Below are positions 46,201 to 55,293 of a DNA stretch of 64,000 nucleotides, piece by piece. The translations under genes were made by a program, and so were the position numbers. The stretch is from Asterias rubens (Eukaryota; Echinodermata; Asteroidea; Forcipulatida; Asteriidae): assembly GCF_902459465.1 (NCBI RefSeq), contig NC_047065.1, positions 22,023,828 to 22,087,827 of the forward strand, in the 5' to 3' direction. Numbering within the stretch: position 1 is the first letter of the stretch; each line of letters starts with the position of its first letter. The notes below the pieces were generated by a model that was not told where the DNA came from, ran no database searches, and was given only the letters and a program-made list of their open reading frames with translations.

Positions 46201-49035
46201 TTCTTTTTCAAAAACGATGTCACTTCAGAGGGAGCCGTTTCTCACAATGTTTTATACTATCAACTTCTCCCCATTACTCATTACTAAGAAAGGTTTTGTG
46301 CTAATAATTATTTTGAGTAATTACCAATAGTGTCCACTGCCTTTAAAGACAGTGTACACTATTGGTAATTGTCAAAGACCAGTCTTTTCACTTTGTGTAT
46401 CTCAACATATGCATAAAATAACAAACTCGGTCGTCCGAGTTGGAAGATAACTATGAAAGAAAAAAACACCCTTGTCACACGAAGTTGTGTGCTTTCAGAT
46501 GCTTGATTTAGAGACCTCAAGTTCTAAACTTGAGGTCTCGAAATCAAATTTATGGAAAATTACTTCTTTCTCCAAAACTACGTCACTTCAGAGGGAGCCG
46601 TTTCTCACAATGTTTTATACTACCAACCTCTCCCAATTACTTGTTACCAAGTAAGGTTTTATGACAATAATTATTTTGAGTAATGACCAATAGTGGCCAC
46701 TGCCTTTAAAAAAGTAAAAATGCTAAAATCTCTCTCCTAAAATGAAGTTTTCCGATCGCAAAGATTATTCCACTGAGAAAGTTTCACTCACCACTCCATT
46801 TGTTTTCAGTTTAGATTTGGGAAAATAGCGGTTCAGACGTGTACAAGCATCTGTGTAGTCAAAAGACTTCTGTGACAACTTGTTTAACAAAATCTGCAAC
46901 AGAGAGAGAGGGAGAGAAAGAGATTAATTTAATGAAGAGGAATCAAACTTTAAAGGAGCATTACAGACTTGGTTTTTGTTTTTAAACAAAACCAGGTGAT
47001 GGCAGTGTAAGCACTCCATGCAATCCACCATATAGTATTTATACTGACAAACCTGTAATACTTTTGAGATCAATCGGCCATCTGGGTAGCTTCAAAAACT
47101 GATTACACATTTTGCGTGACATTGATAATAAAAAAGGAATAAAGCTCTCACTGAGCGATGCACACTATTGGTAATTTCTCAAAATAATTATTAGCATAAA
47201 ACCTTTCTTGGCAACGAGTAATGGGGAGCTGTTGATAGTATAAAACATTTAATTGTGAGAAACAGCTCCCTCCGATAAAAATATAGTTTTCGAGAAAGAT
47301 GTCATTTTCCACGAATTTAATTTTGAGACCCCAGATTTTGAACTTGAAATCCCGAAATCAAGCATCTGAAAGCACACAACTTCATTTGACAAGGTTTTTT
47401 TTCCTTTCATTAGGCCTATTATCTCTCAACTTTGATGACCAATTGAGCTCAAATTTTCACAGGTTTGCTATTTTATGCATATATGTTGAGATACAGCAAG
47501 TGAGAAGACTGGTCTTTGACAATTACTAATAGTGTTCAGCGTCTTTAAAACAGGAAATTACTTTTTATTTAATTACCATCAAATAAACATGACATTTCAG
47601 AAAGAAATATTTTGAATGAAAACAAAACCCCAGAAACAATTAGGGGTCAGTGTTAATTCAAGACCTGGACAATGTTCCTTACCTTTGTCTTGAGACCAGT
47701 GATAAGTTTGATGTAATACTTGATGGGGACAAGATCCGGAGCGATTGAGTGCACCTTTCCAAGGAGCTGGAGAGACATCTCAAATTTGGCGACATCTTTT
47801 CGCCGGACGATGGAGTACACGGTGAACATGGCCACGCGTAGATGAGGAACCTCGATGTCATCGAAACAGTTGCAGCCTCGTTTGGCGGCAAAGGCTTCAT
47901 CAAAGAAAATTACCAGGAATTTTCAATGAAGTATAAATGCAATAATGAATAGGGTGCTTTAGATTAGCTTCCCCGTGTCAACCCTGCGGTGCTCATTTGG
48001 GTGAGCCCCTGAAAACAGCTAATCGAATGATCACTCGTACTCTCGTGGAGTCGCCATGCACTTCGGGCCAGCCTCTAGGGCATCCCTTCCACAAGCAGGG
48101 CACTTGGGGCTGACCCGGGGCTGACCCTGGTAGGCCCCTGGAATGAATTCAAAGCTATTCGAAAGTACCGAGGGCAGTCCAGTGTTGACCCGTGGAAACT
48201 AATCCAACGCACCATTAGTTTATTTGCAATAGGAGACTTTCCAACGCTAGGCGGCAGCAGACATACCGGGTAAATTTCCATTGTTTACGTAGTTCTGAAC
48301 ATGCGCATAATTCTGAGAACAATGGATTTACCCGGTAAGTCTGCTGCCCTCTATCGTCCCAGAAAGTCTCCCATTAGACAGACTCTACTTGTTCTGGTAT
48401 GAGACCGACTTTGTGCTTTTTTTTTTTTTTTTTTTGGACAGGATTTAATGTTCTAGCAGTTCACAGGGCACCGAGGCAATGCCAAGGGGCGTGGAAGTGA
48501 AGCATCCCACCTAGTTGCACTTTTAGCTAGCTGAATGGGGTGGGGGACCTCAATCAGGAAATTATAAACTTTGATTGGCTGTCACGATACACAGGGCTCA
48601 GAAGCAATGACGATGGGCAATGAACTTCGTGCAAAGCATCTGGGCCCAATTTCATGGCTACGCTCTGCTTACCGTAAGCAAAGAATCAACGCTTGTGGAA
48701 GCAGGGAAAATCTGTGCTTCTGTCAAGCATATTTTACGGGTTAGCAGGGAATGTTGGCTTTTGCGCTTGCGTACTCCACTTTACTAGTCATTCTACGCTT
48801 AAAGAGCCGGCACAGAAATTTGGTGCTGTACCTAAGCAGAGAACGGTGATTGAAGTGGCACTTGTGCAGAATTCGGCAGTAAGCAGACCGTGAAATTGGG
48901 CCCTGGTTTTAGCCAACCGAACGAGGTGGAGGGGGGAGGGGGGGCTATATTACCAGCAACTACATCATCCATGCAGTTTTTGCAAGCATAGTCCACAATC
49001 AGCTCCTCCACTATCTTACGATCCTCCTCAGCCAT
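34269..49035 (-). CDS. TINF2: TIN2-like shelterin subunit with long disordered C-terminal region
   Basis: TIN2 links the telomere proteins TRF1/TRF2 to TPP1-POT1 in vertebrates. Exons in coding order: 49035-48954, 47894-47683, 46893-46792, 45488-45273, 45067-44878, 43044-41943, 40571-40364, 39184-39097, 38027-37891, 36768-36625, 34340-34269 (stop TGA 34271-34269); 850 aa against ~451 in human. All junctions are in phase. Residues ~45-205 align with the TIN2 N-terminal domain: LR.A....VR...V..F...L.LL..V..IAPDLV, then GLKTK and LNRYFPKS (human APGLV, GLKAK, LNHHFPES), then DSELGAALM..LLR. From ~268 on it is Ser/Pro-rich, with a Cys/His cluster (365-391), four heptads (422-449), YHVYP (616-620), an acidic-Ser stretch (~745-775) and a basic C-terminus ending KRFKRLDFTPT. 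The 1102 bp exon 6 would read on into a family A MITE without its AG|gtcagt donor. No Myb domain is seen, so it is not TRF1/TRF2. Confidence 0.82.
34365..34744 (+). mobile_element. family D MITE
   Basis: TTAAAGAAACATTACAGCAT to ATTCTGTAACCTTCCTTTAA; 25 bp upstream (on the - strand) of the last exon of the TIN2-like gene. Confidence 0.9.
34811..34962. mobile_element. 150 bp palindromic MITE, intact copy
   Basis: GACAATAGGAGACTTTCCAA to CAGAAAGTCTCCCATT; arms pair through GGCGGCAGCAGAC and ATACCGGGTAAAT. Near-identical to 48228-48375, implying recent activity. Confidence 0.92.
35395..35620 (-). mobile_element. SINE type 3, diverged
   Basis: GCACTGTATACTTGGTACTT, a reversed B box region (GGTGGGATTCCAAAACAATG), then a second partial body (GTACGGAGTATACAGTG). 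Confidence 0.6.
36175..36520 (+). mobile_element. SINE type 2 fragment joined to a SINE type 1 copy
   Basis: 36175-36235 is SINE type 2 body (TTTCTGAAAGTTTGTATA...CCTTGAGTACCTTATC). At 36248 a type 1 copy with its tRNA-like head (GTCATGGCCGAGCGGTTAAG) begins. Confidence 0.8.
36845..37231 (+). mobile_element. family A MITE
   Basis: Full-length copy, AAGGCAGTGGACACTATTGG to CAAAGGTGTCCAGTGTCTTT, in intron 9 of the TIN2-like gene. Confidence 0.9.
38120..38345. repeat. inverted repeat (foldback) in TIN2-like intron 8
   Basis: GGGCCCAATTTCATAGCGCT at the left and TATAAAATTGGGCCCA at the right, with inner CCTTGATAAAAACAGGATTA and TAATCCCGTTTTTATCAAGG. Confidence 0.88.
38569..38936 (-). mobile_element. 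SINE type 2, near complete
   Basis: From TTATATAGCGCACGTCTCTA, through AACACCGGGGCGAACCCCTT and CATCCGAAGGACTTAAAAGT, to the reversed tRNA-like head (GGGATTCGAACCCACACCC... to CCGCTATGCCACGACA). Best template for the family in this window. Confidence 0.88.
39444..39828 (-). mobile_element. family A MITE
   Basis: Full length, with TTAAAGGCAGTGGACACTAT and GTGTCCACCGCCTTTAAA at the ends; central GAGACCTCAAGTTCTAAATC stem. Confidence 0.93.
40140..40325 (+). mobile_element. SINE type 3
   Basis: Head GATTGGTGGTCTAGTGGCAA with B box ACATTCGAATCCCACCCGAG, then the family body (GGAAAGTATAAAGTG...TTAATATACACCGATATA). Confidence 0.8.
40640..40815. repeat. SINE type 3 tail fragments facing each other
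   Basis: ACACTGATGTGTGTTAGCAA then GAGTATACAGTGCTAACACA: the same tail in both orientations ~60 bp apart. Confidence 0.65.
41482..41851 (+). mobile_element. family A MITE directly after TIN2-like exon 6
   Basis: TTAAAGGCAGCGGACACTAT to TAGTGTCCAGTGTCTTTAAA. It lies 91 bases downstream (on the - strand) of the exon 6 donor; read-through from the exon enters it in an open frame. Confidence 0.92.
43960..44331 (+). mobile_element. family D MITE
   Basis: GAGGAACATTACAGAATTGG to ATTATGTAACGTTCCTTTAA. Serves as the empty-site reference for the interrupted copy at 46950. Confidence 0.9.
44486..44802 (-). mobile_element. SINE type 2
   Basis: GGTTTTACAAGGTGCTGTGG, AACACCGGGGCGAATCCCTC, and the reversed head (GGGACTCGAACCCACACTCT... 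to CGCTTGGCCACGACAC). Confidence 0.85.
45955..46346 (-). mobile_element. family A MITE (first of a tandem pair)
   Basis: TTAAAGACACTGGACACTAT to AGTGTCCACTGCCTTTAA. Directly abuts a second copy in the same orientation. Confidence 0.93.
46343..46709 (-). mobile_element. family A MITE (second of a tandem pair)
   Basis: TTAAAGACAGTGTACACTAT to AGTGGCCACTGCCTTTAA. Shares the junction TTTAA with the preceding copy. Confidence 0.93.
46948..47625 (+). mobile_element. family D MITE interrupted by family A
   Basis: D sequence runs 46948-47157 to CACTGAGCGATG and resumes after 47549 with AACAGGAAATTAC...CATCAAATAAACATGACATT. The intact D at 43960 is continuous across this point. Confidence 0.85.
47158..47549 (+). 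mobile_element. family A MITE nested in family D
   Basis: CACACTATTGGTAATTTCTC to AATAGTGTTCAGCGTCTTT. The first ~12 bp of the left end are missing. Confidence 0.88.
47953..48205. mobile_element. family F MITE, first copy
   Basis: AGATTAGCTTCCCCGTGTCA start and a GC-rich body (CATCCCTTCCACAAGCAGGG) also found, reversed, at 57990-58241. Confidence 0.7.
48228..48375. mobile_element. 150 bp palindromic MITE, intact copy
   Basis: Near identical to 34811-34962; provides a second empty site for the insertion at 6443-6592. Confidence 0.92.
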
Positions 49036-49550
49036 TTTATCTACAAAATATAATTGAAATGTTTATTCGATATTGAATTTTATTTCATTCAAACATTAAT
49101 GAGATTGGCAAAATTGTTTACCCGAGGGCCTTGACTGGGCCTTACCATTTCATAGCTGGAGGAGGGTACCGGTCACTTCGGCACCTTGCAAACTCGGCAC
49201 CTGCAAACTCGGCACCTTGCAAACTCGGCACCTACAACCTCGGCACCTTGCAAACTCGGCACCCACAAACTCGGCACATGTACAAATACAAACTCGGCAC
49301 CCAGTTGAAAAAGTTAGATTTTTTGACACTGCGTGGTACGGTAAGCCTAATTTTTATTTAAAAGTTCAGTCCCACCATAGTCCCATAAAAAAGCTTGATC
49401 CTGTTATAAAGTTAGAAGTAGTAACATTACAAATATTATTGGAATATAATTATCGTAACAGAAAACAGAAGCGACGTTTCAATAGCATGCACGGGACGGA
49501 AAAAATAACACTGAAGGGAGTTTGACCATATGCACGCCATGAGCTACCAC

Positions 49551-49590
49551 CAAAGATCGTATAGTGCCGTACGACGCTCTATGATCTTTG
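49551..49590. repeat. 40 bp palindrome between direct repeats GCTACCAC
   Basis: CAAAGATCGTATAG at one side and CTATGATCTTTG at the other. GCTACCAC stands immediately left (49543-49550) and right (49591-49598). Confidence 0.85.
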
Positions 49591-49598
49591 GCTACCAC

Positions 49599-50212
49599 TA
49601 GTGCTGGGCGAATAGTGAAATTTTGTTATTCGGATACCGCTGGCCAACTATCCGAAATTAACCGGATATTCAAATAGTTTTTTTCGCCGCTAGAGGGCGC
49701 TATAAAAAAAATATTAAACAAATATTTTTTGGCCGCTGTTCGTTTGTGAATGAGATCTTATGGGCGGATTGATATTAGTTTTAGACAGTGTCACTCGGTT
49801 CATTCATAAAAATGACCGGATCTAATTTAAAGATGGCGATTTGCTTTTTCTTTTGATCGTGATTGACTCTACGTGAAGGAAAACTTTTGTAATCTTTGAA
49901 CAAAATACGTCGGAAATGTCATTGTTTTAACTCTTCACGGAGGTGAGCATAATTAAATACTTAATTTATGCTGTTTTATGCTGTTCTAATAGAAGTTTCA
50001 TAAGGATTCAGACAAAACATTCATATAAGTTGTCGCCCGACGTCCGCGGATATTCGGATATTAAAGAATATCCGGTTACTTGGTTGTAATTACAGAACTA
50101 TCTGGTTTATAAATAGGTATTCGCGCCCTATGCGGATATCCGGTTAAGAAAAAAAAGGCATTCGCGGTTACGGATAGGAAAACCGGATATTCGAATAATT
50201 CACCCAGGCCTA
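49599..50212. mobile_element. 614 bp non-autonomous hAT-like element with 8 bp target duplication
   Basis: TSD GCTACCAC at 49591-49598 and 50213-50220. Ends TAGTGCTGGGCGAATAG and, complemented, TAGGCCTGGGTGAATTATTC, of the hAT type. Subterminal ATATCCGGTT/CGGATATT motifs recur many times. No ORF of note. Confidence 0.85.
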
Positions 50213-50947
50213 GCTACCACGCACAGAACTGTCGCGGAACCATCGGGAAATTAGTCCCCCAGATCACGGCCGGCCGGCGCTTTTCGGCAAATCATGCAAA
50301 AAATCCATCGAAAACTATTGACCAAACTAAACAAACCCTTATTCAACTTATTCAAAGCCCAAAACATAAAAATGGCGTCGCAATTTCGCCAACATGGACC
50401 CAATTTCAGCCTGAAACCAACATTAATTTTAAAAACTTGTTGACTGAACACGGTGTGGGCGCCACGGTCAATTTCCTGATGGGGGCCCAAATTTTCTCGT
50501 ATAACTAGTGATTTTGCCATTAACAGCGTTTACAAAGCTACTAACTATCAAACCATTTTTTATTGTGTAAGTACACATACGTTACTTTATTTTTATAAAA
50601 AAAATTAGGTAATATTCCTAATAAATTGGTGCCGAGTTTGTTAGTCAATAAAACGCCGGTGCCAAGTTTGTATAGTGCCGACATTCTCGGTGCCGAGTGG
50701 GTGCCGAGTTTGCAAGGTGCCGAGTTTGCAGGTGCCGAGTTTGCAGGGTGCCGAAGTGTCCAGTATTCCTGGAGGGTAGCCCCACTGACTTGTGTTGTGT
50801 GGCCAAGGATAGCTGAATCCTCCTTGGCCACACAAGTGGGGCTAAGCTGGAGGGGTGTTGTGTTGAAAGAAATCATTGAAAAGTTAAAATTTTTGCATTT
50901 ATTTTACTTTTTAGTTTTTGACCATAAGTGTTGATGTTTTTTGGGAT

Positions 50948-51073
50948 AACTTTCCGTATGGCGCCACCACTTTTTCACTCATTTTTACAAAAAGGGATAT
51001 ATCAATCAGGTAAATTAGATATTATATTATTTTATGTCGAATGAAAAAGTGGTGGCGCCATACGAAAACTTTT
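50948..51073. repeat. 126 bp palindromic MITE
   Basis: CGTATGGCGCCACCACTTTT at the left and its complement AAAAGTGGTGGCGCCATACG at the right, around an AT-rich loop of ~60 bp. Confidence 0.93.
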
Positions 51074-51137
51074 CCGTTTTTTGACCGAAAAAGGTATTTA
51101 TGAATGGGAATCAAAGTGTGTTGAATCGGTTTTCAAC

Positions 51138-51272
51138 TAGTGTTTTAAACCCGCCGAGTTCCCCCGCCGAGGCCTAGTTCTTGATAATTAACCTCGACTT
51201 CGTCTCGGTAAAATTATCAAGAACCAGGCCTCGTTGGGATTAAACCACTGCACTAGACTAGTTGAAAACTTG
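51138..51272. repeat. 135 bp palindromic MITE, related to 35735-35830
   Basis: TTTTCAACTAGTGTTTTAAA and its near-complement at the right; inner AGGCCTAGTTCTTGATAATT and TTATCAAGAACCAGGCCT. A half copy (GGCCTGGTTCTTGATAATTT) is at 35761. Confidence 0.9.
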
Positions 51273-51867
51273 GAAACTTCTTTACCACACATTGATTCCC
51301 TTATTATTTAGAAACCGCCGCGGTTCAACAATTTGACAACAGAACAGATAAAAAAGTAACACTAAAACGACAGCACACTGATTCTGAATTGTCAACCATA
51401 AATTAAGTATCACTTACATTATTTTCGAAGAATCAAAAACCGTGAAAAACAGTCTCCATGGTGTGTGAAGATTTCCAATTTTTGACGTTTCGACTATTTT
51501 GTGGATTGTGATTTGGCGCCCTCTCTCATCCCCTTCCGGCCGACAAAGCAACGTGTTTTGTGTGCACACAGCAACTTGCAAACATCCCCCCCCCCCCCCG
51601 CGCGTCTAGTCCACTGACCTAGTCTCATCTCGTGCGCAGCGCAAGTCAAGCACTCTTATTTACCGCCCTCCATTTCTGAGAATTTAGGAAACCTTAAAAA
51701 GGGGGATAATCACCAGACTGTATCACTTTCAAAAACAAAAGCTTGGCACACACGAATTAATTACCTCACTTAACCCTGAGGAGCCCACTGTGACACCGGT
51801 GTCACATTTTTAAAAAAAAATTTAAAAAATTGAAAAATTAAAAAACCCTCATCAATAATAATAATAT

Positions 51868-52012
51868 CGAAGTCTTATATAGCGCACGTATCTACCAAAC
51901 AAGGTACTCAAGGCGCTGAGTATATACAAACTTTCAGAAAGATAGGTTATTGCAGTGATGAATTCTGAGACCCAATTATTTAGCACCTTATAAGGGTTTA
52001 CATTGGGCATGG
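51868..52012 (-). mobile_element. SINE type 2, 3' body
   Basis: TAATAATAAT tail, GCGCACGTATCTACCAAACA and GCACCTTATAAGGGTTTACA; the rest of the element is absent. Confidence 0.8.
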
Positions 52013-52129
52013 AATACATGCCTAAATAGCGTCTGTGTGGCAAATCAGTAACCAACCGTGCAATGAGTTTTGTGATTGGGTGCGTTCTAACTTGTACGTT
52101 CTCAAGACTTATTCAAAATTAGGCGATTT

Positions 52130-52760
52130 TGGACCTATAAATGTCAAACTGACCATATCACACCTTGCGTATTACGATATAGCGTTTTTCTAACTCTGCG
52201 TATTGCGCTAATGTACAAATCGCATTTGTGTGATACCTAATAATTGTTATCTTCAAGTACGCGCTTATCCTCCAATCAAATTTGCAGAATTGAATGGTGA
52301 TAAAGACCGTATTGAATATGACGTCACCGTACATACATATGTGACCTACAACATGGCGTCTGTGCGCGTGTGCGCGCATGTGGCGTAGAAATCAACCAGG
52401 AATGTTGCATGCTGCGTGCTTCATTGATGTGCGCGTTTGGACGCGCATACGGTTTGCTGTACAAAATGGCGACTTTCGAATAGCGGCGAAGCGGTTATTC
52501 ACTACGGTCTATGCACGCGCCCATATCACTACCTGCGTAATGTGTGTTCTATGTCACACGCCAAGTTCGCTTGAAGATAAATGCGTTATAACACACGCAC
52601 TCTCATGGAAATATGAACAAAATCTAGCGCGTCTGCGTCCCATATCCAACGAGGCCAAAGGTCGAGTTCAATATGGGACGCAAATGTGCTATATTTTTTG
52701 TTGTATTTCCGTGATTGTAAACTGTTTGTATATAGTAACCTTGTAACATACATTACTTTA
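52130..52760. repeat. GC-richer foldback region
   Basis: Contains CACACCTTGCGTATTACG, GCGTAATGTGTG-type motifs in both orientations and the palindrome TAGCGCGTCTGCGTCCCATA/TATGGGACGCA (52625-52690), related to 9965-10075. An open frame of ~120 codons across it has no family likeness. Confidence 0.6.
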
Positions 52761-52769
52761 TAACTAAGG

Positions 52770-53730
52770 TTTTTCAAAATGTGTGTGCTCAATCACCCAA
52801 GGTGACATATGTGTCACATTCCGTAACTATGGTCAAATGTGGTCAAATTGAAGAAAAAAAAAAAACATGTGTAATTGAGACCCTAACTACTTGATTTGTA
52901 CCTTCAAATAATTTTTTTTTCACCAGCAGTTTTTCTTGGGTTCCCTAGGGTTCGTACCATGTATGTCAAACAACAGAGAAATCTGGATCAAACTAGCCCC
53001 GTAAAATTGGTCATCCACTCCTCCGCATGTTCGGACCAATGCCTTAATTCTGGGGCAATTATAGATCAAACCATATAATTCCTCCATCGATCAAATCAAA
53101 ATAACCCATAATTGGACAAGTAGATTACACAGTTTGTGTACAGTATTGATCACTCCTCAAAACTATTTCTTGGCTCACAATAATTCGTCGATCCTAACTT
53201 TATGTGGATGACAAAACTCACCGACATACACCTTTCTTTATGCATACACCAATTCAATAACATCATATTAGTGACCACAAAGCCAACTCTATACAATGTA
53301 TAAATCATTCTAATGAAACTTTATTTCCAATAAACATAAAATAAAAGTATCAAAATAGTATTTTAAATGGCTCTAGTGTATTCAATTCACCACCATAATA
53401 CAAATTTCACACTGCAGGCATCATCGACTATTACATTATAATTTAATTTGAGTGTCATATTTCTTTGATAATTTTAAATATTTGGTACTGTAGTGCACCG
53501 TATTATTCAAATAACAACAAGCATAGAACTGATGTGTTATTTAAGATAAAAATATAATAATTTTTGTTTGCAGAATAATACAAATGTGTTATTAAGCATT
53601 ACACATTATTTAAACCGCAATTCTTTAAATTTTTACAAATGTATTTGATACTGCATAGACCATTACAAAATTTGTACACACTTGAATATGTATAGGAATA
53701 AAATATCTCATGGTATTTCCAAATGTCCAC
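52770..53730. other. AT-rich intergenic stretch, nothing recognised
   Basis: No gene, RNA or repeat family seen between the foldback region and the next family B MITE. Confidence 0.4.
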
Positions 53731-53736
53731 TGCCTT

Positions 53737-54109
53737 TAAAGCCATTGTACACTTTCGGTACAGAAAACAACAAAAAAGTTCACAGATTTACAAATAACTT
53801 ACAGAGTTTACAGAAGGTAATGGTGAAAGACTTCTCTTGAAATATTAGTCCATGAACTGCTTTACTTTTTGAGAAAACAGCAAAACAATATCAATTCTCG
53901 ATAGCGAGAATTACAGATTTATTTTGAACACATATCATGCACTGCGAAACGTGCCCCGAAATAAGAGTGGGTTTTCCCGTTATTTTCTCCCGACTCCGAT
54001 GACCGATTGAGCCTAAATTTTCACAGGTTTGTTATTTTATATATAAGTTGTGATACACGAAGTGTGGGACTTGGACAATACTGTTTACCGAAAGTGTATA
54101 TGGCTTTAA
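53737..54109 (+). mobile_element. family B MITE
   Basis: TTAAAGCCATTGTACACTTT to AAGTGTATATGGCTTTAAA, with the AATTCTCGATAGCGAGAATT inner palindrome. Confidence 0.92.
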
Positions 54110-54710
54110 ATTCATAAAAATTGATTTGGCACTTTAAGTTATTTTACTACCAGTATTGGTGGATTTTGCCACCCTATAAATATTTTGTATTACTTTTTAC
54201 TTTTATTTTTATTATCAATGTGTTAACTATTATAATTAAGAAAATCATACTGCGCCTTATGTAAATTGAGTTTTAAAAAAACACAAACTTAAAAATAACC
54301 ATAATATCAACGAGTATTAGTGAAAGGGAGTTTCAGCTACAGCTATTTCAGAGCAAAATATTGTGGTCAAATTTTAACAAAGGTAATTACTAACAAGTAA
54401 ATGTTCAAAGTGCAAATCGATAAGTTTGCACAAAAAACAAGCCCCATAAAGTCCCCAGGGGCCAATTTCATAGAGCTGCTTAAGCACTCAAAATGCTAAG
54501 CGTTAAGCATACAAATAACTTTTGCTTATTTTATACATGTTACTGGCCAAAATTCCATGTAATATACATTACTTTGGAAAGGTGTTTAGCTGCCATTCAC
54601 TCAGCATAACAATGGATGAATGGAATATTGTCCAGTAAATTAATAAGGGTTATGTTTGATATTAATTGCTTGATATTTGATTTTGTTTTGAAATTTGCTC
54701 TTTTTGCTTT

Positions 54711-55099
54711 AAGGCAGTGGACACTATTGGTAATTGTCAAAGACTAGCGTTCACAGTTGGTGTATCTCAACATATGCGTAAAATAACAAACCTGTGAAAA
54801 TTTGAGCTCAATCGGTCATCGAACTTGCGAGATAATAATGAAAGAAAAAACACCCTTGTCACAGGAAGTTGTGTGCGTTTACATGTAGATGGTTGATTTC
54901 GAGACCTCAAGTTCTAGATCTGAGGTCTCAAAATCACATTCGTGGAAAATAACTTCTTTCTCGAAAACTATGGCACTTCAGAGGGAGCCGTTTTTCGCAA
55001 TGTTTTATACCATCAACCTCTCCCCATTACTCGTCACCAAGAAAGGTTTTATGCTATTAATTATTTTGAGTAATAACCAACAGTGTCCACTGCCTTTAA
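54711..55099 (-). mobile_element. family A MITE
   Basis: TTAAGGCAGTGGACACTATT to AGTGTCCACTGCCTTTAA; 195 bp downstream of the LDHD stop, so possibly within its 3' UTR. Confidence 0.93.
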
Positions 55100-55193
55100 T
55101 AAGCAGTTCTATAAAATTGGGCCCAGGTTAGGTCAATGCTAGAGTCAGAAAGCACACAGAAAAAAAGCATAGCATGGGGTCAACAACGAATAC

Positions 55194-55262
55194 AGGGGGG
55201 GGGGGGGGGGGCAGGGGTTTTATAAAATGACATACATGGTTCTTTTTTGGCGGGGGGGGGGG
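55194..55262. repeat. two poly-G tracts
   Basis: Runs of ~17 and ~10 G at 55194-55211 and 55252-55261. Such runs are error-prone in sequencing, so their lengths are uncertain. Confidence 0.8.
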
Positions 55263-55293
55263 AACCCAAATCATTTTTGAAAAAGTGAAATGT

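Larger units (their letters stand above)
49172..50758. mobile_element. ~1.6 kb element with inverted arrays of a GGCACC(T)TGCAAACTC motif
   Basis: Left array 49176-49303 has about eight spaced copies of AACTCGGCAC; the right array 50630-50755 has the complement GTGCCGAGTTTG. The outer ends read CACTTCGGCACCTTGCAAAC and, complemented, CACTTCGGCACCCTGCAAAC. The interior has no transposase and holds the nested element 49599-50212. Confidence 0.8.

Noticed and set aside
46091..46330. Open frames of 60-85 codons with near-identical sequence at many sites (e.g. 20240, 31432, 39574, 46091, 54889)
   Set aside because: They are translations of family A MITE copies in the same frame, not a gene family.
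49176..49303. CRISPR-like spaced repeats
   Set aside because: Eukaryotic context; spacers are irregular, and an inverted array lies 1.3 kb away, fitting transposon subterminal repeats.
52378..52746. 122-codon open frame on the + strand
   Set aside because: It overlies a foldback repeat, has no family likeness or splice partners, and has a composition typical of the repeat.
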